Of a stretch of 64,000 nucleotides of DNA, positions 1-11,000 are shown one piece after another. A model generated the notes under the pieces. It saw nothing but the letters and a program-made list of their open reading frames with translations, did no database searches and was not told where the DNA came from. How positions within the stretch are numbered: position 1 is the first letter of the stretch; the number at the start of each line of letters is the position of its first letter. Position numbers and translations under genes: made by a program. Origin of the DNA: Paragonimus skrjabini miyazakii (Eukaryota; Platyhelminthes; Trematoda; Plagiorchiida; Troglotrematidae); NCBI GenBank assembly GCA_014338405.1, contig JTDE01000151.1, positions 285,117 to 349,116 of the forward strand, written 5' to 3'.

Positions 1-3000
1 TCATTCTGTCAGCGATAGCCATAGAATCTAAAACAAAGACCGAGAGAACTATTCATCGTTACTTTCTCAAACTGATGGTACAAAGTTCCTTTAAAGTTGG
101 ACGATAATGATTGTCTCACCAGTGTGTAATAGGGTGGAAAATCTGAGTCCAAGCTAAAGGGGTTGTCCAAAACAGGTATCCTAACCGAGTCAGGTTGGTG
201 AACGGAATTTCAAGTCCAATCGCTCTGGACTATCGTCCTAGGATTTTGACAGCCAGCGTTCATGAGCGATTATATCTGGCTGTTATTACCCGTCGATGCG
301 AGAGTATGAGCGTTCAAAAAGTAACACTGAACTAGGCGTCGACATCCATCAATGTACGTAAATGGACAAAGTAGAACCATAATATTTCTCTAACAGAAAG
401 TGCTATCACAATAACATTTTCACCAAACGATGGATAATGAAAAGCCCCATTCACTTGTAACATAGACTTACAATTTACAAGTGAACTGATCGATAACAAA
501 CGGATTTACCACAGCAACTGATGCACGTCGTACTGTGTTTTAATTTATCACACAGAAATTGTGGACTGTAACGTGAGGTTGAAAGCCATACTTCCAAGAC
601 GACAAGAGTCACCTGTAGCCACGTTACTGAGCCGTGCTTTTTCACCTTTTGTCTGCTTTGACCGTTTTATCAATAGATTAGTGTAATGATGGAGGCAACT
701 TGCAACGTTATTCAGATGGGCGTGAAAAAACTGTTGAAAATGGTTGTCCATCGTAAGACATTTTGCCCTCCAGAAATCTGTATTAGCGTGAAGAGTGCCG
801 TACAAAAATTAGACCGGGCTAAGTATCACACCAGTATTGGACCACATTACTGGACTTGGACTGAGAAGACAATTTATCGTTCTAGCGGGAAAAACTACTG
901 AAACTGAGACATCTTTGTACCCTGTAGATGAAACATAAGCAGTATGTAGATACTGCTGTTTACCATTAGCTGGAACTAGTAGTCTGCTCGATGTACGTTT
1001 GTCTATGTCTTACGCTTAGTGAAATTGCACACCCTGGTAAATCTGTTAGTATTTTGGATATTTGCGTTTGAGACTGCACCGATTGTGAACACATTTATTT
1101 GCAATTTACAGCTCTTAACACCGATGTTTCTTGGTTAATTTCACCTTGTTCGTTTAAATCCGAGTTGTTGAGTCAAGAATAGCAGTCTTTATCATCCCAT
1201 TGCCTGTAATCCAGAGAGTGAGTAAAACTGCAATGTATTACCAGACTTTGCTGTCACGGTTTTATCATCTTCTAGATTCTGGTTTTGTTTCGGTAAACTC
1301 AGTTGAAATAACCTCTGATGTCTAAGGGTTCTGATACTTGGCATATTTCGCGGATGATGAGCACATACGAAGCGACTGTCGTCTGATAATTTATAACGTT
1401 GGTTGAGAGATTTCAATCTTAGAAATGCATCAACTTTGAAATAGCCCGCATCAGCTGCCAAAAGCGCACGCTTATAAACATTTCTTGCCATACCAGTAAA
1501 CCTTGCCAGGTTACTGATTTGTCTAATCGCCTCATGCAAACTTCGTCCAGTTATCCAGACACTGGGCAACCCGGTGAATTATTTCTAGTCCAAGTTAATA
1601 ACATCGTGTTTTTCATGTTGCGCTCCTAATATATAAAAGCAGACAATGTGAATTCGATTGTTAGTTTTTTCAAAGTTCTAGCCGAGTCACCTCCCATTCT
1701 GGATGATTTGATATCTTATTATGAAACACTAAAGTAGACAGACAGGAAAGTGCTTTGTGATATGCGACGCAGATGGCTTGATCAAACCTGTCCAGTCTGA
1801 TTGTAAACCAATGAGCTATTTGCAAAAATGTTTATACATGCGGCGGAATTTCAGCCTGATGTGACTTGTTCATTAGAAACTATAAAAAACAATAAAACTT
1901 GCATTTTATGAGATGACGAAGTTTAGCTCGACATTTACATTTCAGTAGTTCCAGCTAGACATCACTGAGACTTTGAGGTCAGCGACTTGCTACAGATTTT
2001 CGCAGGTGTGTGCCCTATAACCGAGATGACTATTTGGTTTGTATAACCAATGATCATGTTTACAAACACATCGTGAACACTGTTGAAGTCGATGGACTTC
2101 TAACCCTTAAAACCTAGGAACGAAAAAGCAAAGGCCCTCAACAGTTGCAATTGTTCACGCTACAATTTAAGCTGATATTTATCAAGTACAAATTTCATCT
2201 TAAGTCTTAGGCGGGAAATGTTGATTTCAGATCCGTTCTATTATTCCATATAAAGTACATGTTACCCTCCTGCATGATTAGTCACTTGATAGTCGTTGGC
2301 TTATGAACGGGCGTTTGTTGCAGTAACTCCAACTGGGAGTACGACAAGCTGTATAGCAATAGACTACTAGGATTGCAAGCAAAGTAAAGTTTTTCGGATG
2401 AACTGAAAGTACGCAATCTGATTGTTAGACAAAAACTGATGGAGTTCAGACTGAACAGTCCTGAATGCAGCAAATTCCTTGTACATGCCAACGGGATATT
2501 ATGAAACAGCTGTGCAGTTCACATCATCACTTTGTTCATGAGTGTCTTAGCATCCATTTACACATGTCGACAGATCGAAAGAGCTGCACACAGTCAATTC
2601 ATGGTGCCGAGTTGAGAGACTGCTTCCCTTACCTTTTGTTGTCATTGCGGATGACGTGGCTGTTGTTGTTGCTGTTCGTTAGTGAAACATATTTCGTGGT
2701 TCACAGAATGCACATCTTCAAAACATAACTCTTGCTTTCGATTAATTCGCGATGTGAAATGGACCCAATATCGAAATTGAAACTAATGACAGAAAACTCC
2801 CAAAAGAACGATGTTACGTGAGGCAAATTACTTGCGTGGACTACAAAACTAAAATAGTGGCTTTTTAATTTGTACACTATCAGTGGGAAAGTTGGCCGTC
2901 TGTTCTTCATATGATTAGATTCTGCATACAAGTTTGTATGGGTGGATGGGTGTCCTCACATGAAGCCGGTTGACTGAGGATCAGCTAAAGTTGCCAACTA

Positions 3001-4209
3001 GTTTTTCAGTTTTTAGTTTCAATTTTCTTTTTTTTGAATCAGTGTGTCAGATGGAAAAATATGATCGTGATTTAAGCGACATGTGTTCATTTTTGCATGT
3101 CTTTAAGTCTCACAAAGTAACAGTAAGAACCTGAGTGATTCATTTGGACTGAGAAAATTTCCCATTTGGTTGAAAGTTTTATCAGTTTGTTTAGCTCCTA
3201 CGAATAACAGTACATTCATAGTTCGCGTGTAACAGTGTATCAAAATCAGCTCAGCTATGAAATGAACTTCCCAAGACTTGCTTTGCTGCGGTTTCCATTA
3301 TAAATTAGTACTTATGGAAAATCACGATACGTTAAGCGAAATGACCAATGTCCAACGTTTTTAACAAAATTTCGGAATTTTATGAAATTAACAATTCAGT
3401 TTCTGTCACAAGTGGGTGAGCAGGTTTGTTTAGCAAATTTAGCTAACTGTTTTGTGAGTGAAACGTGCACCTGCTTAGAAGATTGAAAGTCAAATAAGTG
3501 ATTTCTCATGACAAATTTAGTTGAATTTTCTAATAAATTGTCAACCATTATAGATAAACCAAAATGAAAACAACAATTTTCACAGATCAATTAAAGATAC
3601 AAAACATTTTTCTGCGGGATGTCAATGGCAAAAATACATGTGTTCTTAAAGGAAAATTATGATGCATTATATCAGTAACATTTTTAGTGGACCAAGCACG
3701 ATAATTCAATAACTTTTGCGGCCGAGCTACCTAACAGCCCTGAGGAAACGAATGTTCCGTCAACTTTCTGACAGTTTAGTGCAGTCTTCCGAACAGTTTT
3801 CTAGGGAAACTTACAATGTCATCTGTTTTCCACTTAGAATAATTGAGCAATTTGATGACACCTGGCGATGAGCTAACTTATGAGCTGAAGCAAACGAATC
3901 GAGTTTCTCACTTTCGGTCAGAATTGTCCAGCCAAATTGGAATCTCACGGTCTTCTGTCATTTTATCTCTGTACAACGTTCAACATTAACGATCACTGCA
4001 TGTAGGAAACAAATGGACTATCAGGGGTGTGTGTGTTCCGTTGTCTTTGATATTAACCCACATCATGTTTTAATTTGTGCTGCAGGTTTCTTGGTTTGGT
4101 CGGTTTTTATTGTATCAGTCTTAAATATTCTGTCGTGTCGCTTTCATTTGCTGTTTTGCTGAAGCTGTTAATCGATTATGTGAATGACCTGTGAACTAGA
4201 AAGCAACAA
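1..4209. other. No recognised gene
   Basis: Unique AT-rich sequence. A minus-strand open frame at 1192-1569 (125 codons) is of chance length and matches no family I know. No tRNA, repeat array or splice-supported exon was found. Confidence 0.5.
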
Positions 4210-4250
4210 CCAGGACTGCTGTCGCTGGTTCGAATCCAGCGGAAGCCTGG
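4210..4250 (+). repeat. tRNA-like B box and T-arm, possible SINE remnant
   Basis: GGTTCGAATCC at 4227-4237 is a perfect RNA polymerase III B box. GCTGG (4224-4228) and CCAGC (4236-4240) form a five-base T-stem around a seven-base loop. An outer CCAGG (4210-4214) pairs with CCTGG (4246-4250). No acceptable A box, D-arm or anticodon arm was seen upstream, so it is not a whole tRNA gene. It lies about 40-80 bases from the 3' end of the RTE element, as expected if it were a SINE mobilised by such elements. Confidence 0.35.
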
Positions 4251-4289
4251 ACTTTTCAAAATTAGGTCTCATCTAAAATTATAAATCTG

Positions 4290-4740
4290 CCGGTTCACTG
4301 ACATCTCGGATAGCGTTTTTAACTAATGGTGTGAGTGATCACGAGGACTATTGCCTAGAAAACGACACTTGCTTATTTTTATCAATGCAACTGTCTGGGT
4401 CTTCACACTTTGTGACCACGCTTTTGCTTGACCATCACACAATTTTACACAACAATTGAAGGTCTCGGTATATAACGTCCGGCACACAAACGTTCAGCTG
4501 GCATAATGAGTACGTGACCCAACCATGGGGGCTTTGCAAGGCGATCAGTTGATCAACTGATCGCGCATGTCGAGAGTTCCGAAATACGCGCTGGCGAACG
4601 GCTGTGTTGTTCTTACTATCACTCTACTTAACGTGAGCTAACGGGCGGAGACAACGATCGTCAACACACAGCAAGTCTATTGATATTTTCGTTGCAAACA
4701 GGCCTTTTTACCGAACTACATAGCAAAGCTGAAAGTATAA
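4290..4740 (-). pseudogene. RTE C-terminal region, heavily decayed
   Basis: This stretch parallels the better-kept copy at 57584-58063. Both contain on the plus strand GAGTGATCACGAGGAC, TACGTGACCCAACCAT and GATCGCGCAT, in the same order and with similar spacing. On the minus strand, traces such as CLRPLAHVK and VFRNSRHARSV can be read with stops between them. It supplies the 3' end of the RTE copy. A 24-base perfect palindrome (4541-4564) lies within it. Confidence 0.65.
4541..4564. repeat. 24-base perfect palindrome
   Basis: The sequence GCGATCAGTTGA and its exact complement meet at 4552/4553. It lies in the decayed RTE C-terminal segment. The matching place in the second copy (about 57886-57909) is an imperfect version, so the perfect symmetry probably arose by point changes in coding-derived sequence. 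Confidence 0.7.
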
Positions 4741-4760
4741 GAGCATTATTTGCCCTTTAT

Positions 4761-5749
4761 TTAGTAACAACCGAATATCTTTTCGACGCTACAGATGACA
4801 AAGACAACGCGCGCATTTACTATTCTCGCTGGTATCTCATCAGCAATATTACAAGTTGAGGAGATAGTGCCACCCAAGTAGGTGAAACCGTCAACAGTCT
4901 CGAACTGATTACCTGCAACGAAAAAAGTAGGAGTGTGAATGTCCCAATTTTGGAGAAGCACTTTGCACTTAGCAGGCATGATGTGCGTTCAGTACAAACA
5001 CCTCGGTCACTCACCTGGTTCAGCATGATGTGCATGTCTTTGGCAGAGGGGCTAAGTGAGACAGTACCATCAGCATACTCCAGATCGGTCAACCTAATGT
5101 CAGGAATAGCCTCAACACCACGCTCACCCAACAGAATGTCGTCCATGGGAAAACTGAACAGAAAGTGGAGATCAAACACCCCTGACGAACGCTATTAGAA
5201 ATGATGAACGTTTAAGCCAGTTATCCATAAACCATGCTTGCAGAGTGAGCATATAGTAATATCGACAGATTCATGTATTTCCTTGGAACTCTTCCGAAGA
5301 AAACAGTTCCAGAGCGGGTTACCAGCAACTGAATCGAAAGCAGTCTTTAGGTCTATAGAACCGATAACCGTCGGCAGTCTGTACGATTGGGAATGCTTAA
5401 AAATCCCTGCAAAGTAAAAAGTGATCAACGCACTTCCAAGTGAACCGGAATTATGCCCACTGTTCACGTATCTGACCTTCCCTGGGTTTAGTGGGCCGAT
5501 GTAAACTGAGGCCAGCGAGTAAGTTGGACAAAATCGATATTGGACTGATGCCTTTGTGTTTGTTACATTGACTTCCGACTCCCTTTTGAAAACGGAGATT
5601 ACTATTGATGTGCACCACTCACGTGATACCTCTTCAGTTTCCCAAGCCTTCTGGGGGAATTTTGTCAGTTTTTGCATAAACCTCTTCCCACTAGCCTTAG
5701 AAGTGTATATAAAGAAGAGACCCGATCCAGAAGTCTTGCTACGCTTCAT
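4761..5749 (-). pseudogene. RTE reverse transcriptase domain (inactive)
   Basis: Three overlapping minus-strand frames together cover the fingers-palm region. The first (5749-5195) has WETEEVSREWCTSIVISVFK, matching the conserved motif before RT block 1, and later VIGSIDLKTAFDSV, matching the F/Y-I-D-F-x-x-A-F-D block with the first catalytic Asp region. The second (5179-4820) has DIRLTDLEYADGTVSL: this is the active-site box, which should be YADD, but the second Asp is Gly. The third (4979-4761) has KCKVLLQNWD and FTYLGGTISS, the thumb-side FTYLG motif. Frameshifts between the segments and the lost Asp make it a pseudogene. Confidence 0.8.
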
Positions 5750-5909
5750 TACGCTACAGGGCCGTCCGCAACGCAGTAACTGACCATTCGGATCAAGTAG
5801 TCTATTTAAACTGGTATGGGCCAGGTTAGCTCTTCTTTAAGACGTTCAGCTCATCTTTAAAGTCGGCGTGTTTTGATGGTGTTTATTGAACCATTTTTCT
5901 CATATGGCC

Positions 5910-6248
5910 TTACTTACACGGACTCAATGGCCAGCCCAACCGCGAATCAGGAGAAAAAGCCTTCCTCCTACTCAGAGATAAAAAGATTCGTTCCATCCTA
6001 TTCGACTTTAGGACTACGTCGTTTTCACGGTCTTGGAACAGGCGTATACAGAGTTCGCGTTTATGTTCTCGACGGTCGTGGTAATATTCATATCCAGGTG
6101 GAATCGAGTGGTGCTTGATCGAAACGTTTGTCAGTGTGTCAAAAGTCTGATTCTGTGGCAAATCCACAGCTACTTCGGAACTTATCATAGCTGTAGCGAT
6201 TTGCTCCAAGTGTTCGTTAGGTTTTCTCATCTGACCGGAACTGGGCAA
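5910..6248 (-). pseudogene. RTE linker between endonuclease and reverse transcriptase (decayed)
   Basis: An open stretch of about 112 codons sits between the endonuclease and reverse transcriptase remnants, in the expected place for the connector of a LINE polyprotein. The end reading RRKAFSPDSRLGWPL is like the region before the fingers domain, where LINEs often have an Arg-rich SRRK/PRKPW-type motif. The function is inferred from position. The reading frame is not continuous with either neighbour, consistent with decay. Confidence 0.45.
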
Positions 6249-6599
6249 TTCGTCCGCCAGTGCTTTCGGTAAGCGTTCTTCACACTCTCCTCGGTTGAAT
6301 GCCAGTTATATAGCTGGCAGTCATTAGTGTGCCCGCTGGCCAAATGGCTAAACGAGACGGGCATGCACAACAACATCGTCCGAATCCAGATGGCTGTTCC
6401 AAACTGCACGACAACGGCTAACGGAGTAGCGCCAAAAGTAACTGACTGCTGTGATCAAGTTTGTCCACGTAACATGTTCACGTAACACAGTGCTTATTCC
6501 TGTGTTAAAATGCGGTATTCGAAATACAGAGACCGTGAGATGTGCTCAGCTGCAACAGTTTTTCTTCCTGTCAGTGCGTTGTTTCCGAACCTTAAACAT

Positions 6600-6990
6600 G
6601 CTCCCCAGCAACCTCTCTGGAAGAAGACGACCAAGCTGAGCATTAATATCACCCACTAGTATGATGACGTCAGTGTTTAATCTGCTTCAGAAGGTCAACG
6701 AGGGCATCGTGGAACGCATTCTTGTTAACATCAAAAGAGCTGTACGTTCGAATGTACGCCGATATAGTGAGTATATTGCGATTTTTTGATTTGCTTTGAC
6801 AGACCTTCACCTGTTACCAATCACACTGCACAGTCGACTGTTCACTGGGATCCAATCGAGCAAACAATGCTCTGCTCTGGAACTCAATACGATTTCTATC
6901 CGGCTTGATCACGAGAATCAGCTTTGGCGTCATCACAGGACATGTGAAAGGCGGTTCGGTCGACGGCTGTCTAGCGTGGGCTCAAGTTAA
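6600..6990 (-). pseudogene. RTE endonuclease domain fragment
   Basis: Reading the minus strand with one frameshift gives a PVNSRLCSV-like segment near 6850-6820, then SAYIRTYSSFDVNKNAFHDA near 6765-6710. DVIILVGDINAQLGRLLPER follows near 6670-6612. These correspond to the conserved blocks of LINE endonucleases: the Ser-Ala-Tyr-x-x-Thr block and the GDxNAxxG block, which holds a catalytic Asp and Asn. The frameshift lies near 6672, where the AAACACTGAC junction forces a change of frame. Stops elsewhere show that it no longer encodes an enzyme. Confidence 0.65.
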
Positions 6991-7130
6991 TAACGGCGTT
7001 AGAAGCCTTGACTGGCATCTTAAACACACAACTCACATCAGACGCCAGACTTGAAAGGGTGTTTGTCATGGCAGCTTGCTGATCAAATTAATAGAGAGTG
7101 CAGACGGTGAAGGCGTGGGTGTTTACCAGT

Positions 7131-7584
7131 TATCTTGTCTCTAGAAAACACTTACCACCAGAGGACACACAGTAGGCTGAAAAGTTGGGACGGAAAATAG
7201 AAAAAGAATGTGGTAAGGTACGAATAGCCATCATCAGGTGAACGGTAACTTCTGATACTTTCTGACCAGCGAGACACAAGGACACATCGGCTTCCTAGGG
7301 TACTTTACCGGGAGCCACTGACTCAAGATTCCGACCCATTTAACAGTGGGACATTGTCTAGTCCGCGGGCGCAGTAAATAAGACACTAATGTCTGATCCC
7401 GATCATTGCTGTGCGCAGAGGGTGTATTCTAGTCTACATCAGGATTTTGATTGATACCAAATATGTTCCGACCGTATTGAAAATAACGCCGGTGGTTACG
7501 GTCAGCCGTTCGGTTATCGAAGTACTCTTTCTTCGAAAGTCACTTTTTTTTACCCCTTGATTCACAAGACAGCGATGCTGCAAC
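7131..7584. other. Spacer between LINE 5' side and TATA box
   Basis: This stretch may still contain 5' untranslated sequence of the RTE element (minus strand), but I could not place its end. Nothing else was recognised. Confidence 0.4.
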
Positions 7585-7590
7585 TATAAA
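7585..7590 (+). promoter_or_regulatory. TATA box candidate
   Basis: TATAAA within AACTATAAAATG lies about 65 bases upstream of the ATG at 7656. This would put transcription start near 7615. It is supported only by its match to the consensus and its spacing to a signal-peptide-like open frame. Confidence 0.35.
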
Positions 7591-7655
7591 ATGTTCTCTC
7601 CGCACGTTCATAAGTTTGCGTCCTCCTACATGTGCACTATATTGCAGCCAGTAGT

Positions 7656-8033
7656 ATGACCTTACGAGCGTACTGGCTTTTAGTCTGGTTGCTCCAAGTA
7701 GGCATGTCTAACGAGGGTGCACCCGGTACGGCCGAACTTCTGGACACTCCATGCTTCAGGATCGATGCAGTGTACAAGCCTGACCACCACGTCAAGATAA
7801 ACGGGGTCACGGAGCAACTGACCATTCCAAAGGCGAAACGTGACAATTACACAATAGTGTTGTCTGCGGGGACGACAGCGTCGTCTACAGCGCTGCTGGC
7901 GTACAGCATATATTGCAGAAGACTGAACCAGGGGGATCAAAAAGCCAGAAGTTACAACAGGCGAAACAAAGAGTGTTGTTACTCAGCTACAAAGTCTTTC
8001 AAGGTCAGTTCCACGCAGTGCTTCAGAAACTGA
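7656..8033 (+). CDS. Tentative first exon of a secreted or membrane protein, unknown family
   Basis: From the ATG at 7656 the frame encodes MTLRAYWLLVWLLQVGMS, a short basic start followed by a hydrophobic core and small residues, which is the pattern of a signal peptide. A polar stretch with DTPCFRIDAVYKPDHH follows, then a less polar run (TIVLSAGTTASSTALLAYS) that could be a second membrane segment, then a Cys-rich basic end. The frame closes at 8033. A good donor (AAG before GTCAGT at 8004) would instead end a phase-0 exon at 8003. Local GC content looks higher than in the surroundings. I recognise no family. At 126 codons with the stop it is not beyond chance length; the TATA box, signal-like start and donor together make it worth listing. 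It runs divergently from the adjacent LINE. Confidence 0.35.
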   Translation: MTLRAYWLLVWLLQVGMSNEGAPGTAELLDTPCFRIDAVYKPDHHVKINGVTEQLTIPKAKRDNYTIVLSAGTTASSTALLAYSIYCRRLNQGDQKARSYNRRNKECCYSATKSFKVSSTQCFRN

Positions 8034-11000
8034 TGACTACTGAAGCTCATTCGATGTCAAGACCTAAGAGAATGCTGTGACACTCAGAGTAGATTAACCC
8101 GCTGAAAAACTACGGAAAAGTCACCGGGTCATTCGACTGCAGAATGACGAATTTGCCGTTCGTCATATGTGTGAAAACGAAAACCGCCGTTCTGATTCGC
8201 TCTTCCGAGCGCAACAGACGGATGATCGCCAAGAGGACGTTATCTCAGGTGACAGTTTTTGACAGAACCGACTGATGTGCACATCTGCTGGTTAGAGTGC
8301 ATCAATTTGTAACTTACCTCACTACGTTTGGACCCGCCGCTTACCGAGAGTCCTAGGAACCAAAACAATCGATGTTCATGGTCTTTGAATAAGCGCTAGG
8401 CTTATACCTTGAGCGTAACTACTAGGCTGCACGCATAAACATGTGCAAAAATGGTGGATTGTACAATTTTATTTCCAATTTCCTAAGAATTCCGAGAGAA
8501 TAGCTTGAACCTCAGTGATCAAACGGACGTGCCAACGTAGGGCAAGGAAACGAGAACTATTCAACTTCTTGCTACCTTCATAATTTGGTCATGGTAACGG
8601 TTGAAATGCCAGACATTCCTAATTCTTGTTAACACACACAAGGTGCCTGTACGAGCCTAGCGAAGTATGCTATTCTCAATGTGCAATGAGGTATAGCGGA
8701 GAACACTGTAACGCACATTTGTTAAAACCCAAAAGGCGCCTTACCGTCAACTGGGTCTAAATAATACCTTAATTGCTGGACAGCATTCCTATTCCGCACG
8801 GTTGAGGGTTTGTAATATTACCCCACCAGCCAATATCAGAATGACTGAAGTATAATTCCTCTTGCAGTTATTGCCTTTCACATATACAAAAGAAACGCCT
8901 GTGTTTGTACATCGAGGTACATGATCAAGGCTTGCCAAAACGAGTCACCGGTCATCGCAGTGCAAGAAGGATCATCCTGTATTGAACACAGTAACTACCA
9001 ATAGAAATAAATTTCATTATTTGCGAAATTTTGCGAGCTTGTCCTCAATCGTTTCGTCCCAGCTTCACGCAGAATTATATTACCGTAGGTAGCTCAGCTG
9101 TTCCTAGGGTGCCCCAAAAGAACAGTGATGACCGGTTAATTGTTTGCTCGTTTTGGATAAGACCAAAATCAATGTGACAAATCTGGTTGCTAACGTACAC
9201 GCTTGAACAACGGTCGATTAGGACTGAACACACTTTCATTGTCATACCATGATCACTCAGGACCAGAAACAGTTGGCAACAATTCAAAAGTGAATCGTCT
9301 GCGCCTGCTTCTTGGGCTGCCTGCTGGGTTCTTCTGTCATCTCTAAACTACCAAGTTAGCATCAAGCAAGCAAACGTTAATCATGCGCACGGTGTTCTAT
9401 TGACAGAAAATGTCACTGTGACTTTCTCATTGCCACATAAGAAGACATGTTCAAAAAATGTGAGAGAAATTAGACTACAAAAAGAAACAGTGTGGATATT
9501 TCTGGCCTGATCTAAACTCATTATAGAAAATAAAATCCTCAAAGATTCCCGTTGAACCCAACAGAATGTTTTAAGCACACAGAAACTTTATAGTTATCAC
9601 GGTACAGACAATTGGAAAAAGTTCGTTTCATTAACATTTCAGGATGTGAAGAGTTTTTATTGGTTTGACTGCAATCTAATAGTCATACAGTGGGCCACGT
9701 GGGTCGTAACTCATAAATGCACAAAGTGTAACTCATAATTAAAGCTGTGAATTCAATGCTGTTCTGTTTAGTAAATACTGTTGGGTGACACGATGTCTAC
9801 TGTTTAAAACCTCACATTTTTGAGATATGCGTTCACGATAGAAGTGCTAGAATATTCATGGTAATCTCACTTGTAGATGCACTTTCTGAAGGCTCGACAC
9901 GTTACGATGTCCCAACAAGTATTTGGATTTATCCTCTCTACAAAATATAAATTGCTAAAAAAACAGCACTTTGGGGCAAATGTCAACATTTACCTGCCGG
10001 CAATCTACGTAATCGTTCTAGTTAACTTAAAATGAAAACGCAAACTTGTTACGAGAGTTTTGGCGACTGCTGGTTGGCTCTCATGTTGTCTGTAATCCAA
10101 CCAGGTCGACCACTATGTCACTGCGGCACCCAAACTCCAAACTTCTGAACACCAGTGACGCTGTGCTGATTAAACAAAGAAAGCCAGTGTTTTGTGCGCA
10201 GAAGTTGGTTCACACCGTCTACCTCTCCAGAAATGTCACTGTTCAGCTAGTGTTGTCATGCGCCTTTATTATATAATCTGTTTGTATTTAGTATGTGGTT
10301 GATGAGATAAATCTAACTGTTAACATCTGACAACGTTTGTCTTCTTGCTGTTTTCATGTAAAAAAAGTAACGCTATTAATAAACTGTTTGTCAGTTTCAT
10401 AATTATCTGTGAAAACCATCTTGTTTATTCTTCTTAAATGGTACGGCTGAATTTTTACTTAGTTTTCAGTTCATTTGTCGGCCTCCAAATAATTGGATTC
10501 ATATCGTCCCATACAGTTAGTTTGCGGTTGCGTACCAAAAATTAGCACGTGCTACCGTAAAGAGACATATAATGGACCAAAGATTTCAGAAGCCTAAGTT
10601 AATCTGAACTGTTTATCCAAATTCCATGTCCATCTGAGTTTTTCCTATGATTGGTCGATTCTATCAGGCTATTTGCCAAATCTCATACTATGCTTGGTTC
10701 TTCTGGTTTCCGTCAAAGGCGTGCCGAGCCTACGTACGCCATACAGTTTTTCCGCTTGTGCATCAGGTTTGCCTTGGAAGAATCCTGATTAATTCAGGAT
10801 ACGTAAATTAACGCAGACTTTAACTTATAAGACAGGAATGCAGCGGAAATAAAAATGAATTATCTATTTAAAACTATTTAAAAATGAACGCCATGCTCTT
10901 GTTTATTCTTTTATTCTCACATTCTGGCTTTAATCTCACATTGTCTCACTGAAACAAACCATGGAACTGGTACCTAGTTATACTACAACCACGAACGGTA

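Larger units (their letters stand above)
4290..7130 (-). mobile_element. Decayed RTE-type non-LTR retrotransposon (LINE), near full length
   Basis: Minus-strand remnants occur in the correct order for a LINE with an apurinic-type endonuclease followed by reverse transcriptase. Endonuclease traces are at about 6990-6600, a linker peptide at 6248-5910, reverse transcriptase at 5749-4761 and a C-terminal segment at about 4740-4290. Frames shift several times and stops interrupt the reading, so the copy is dead. The C-terminal style (YGxETW, FDHRCLR, LRWLGHVLRM, seen more clearly in the second copy at 57.6-58.1 kb) is that of RTE-clade elements common in flatworms. The outer ends are approximate: no target-site duplication or 3' repeat was recognised. 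Bases 5840-5910 look like an insertion or a highly decayed stretch. Confidence 0.75.

Noticed and set aside
1192..1569. 125-codon minus-strand open frame
   Set aside because: Chance length, no recognised domain, and the upstream acceptor-like site gives no partner exon.
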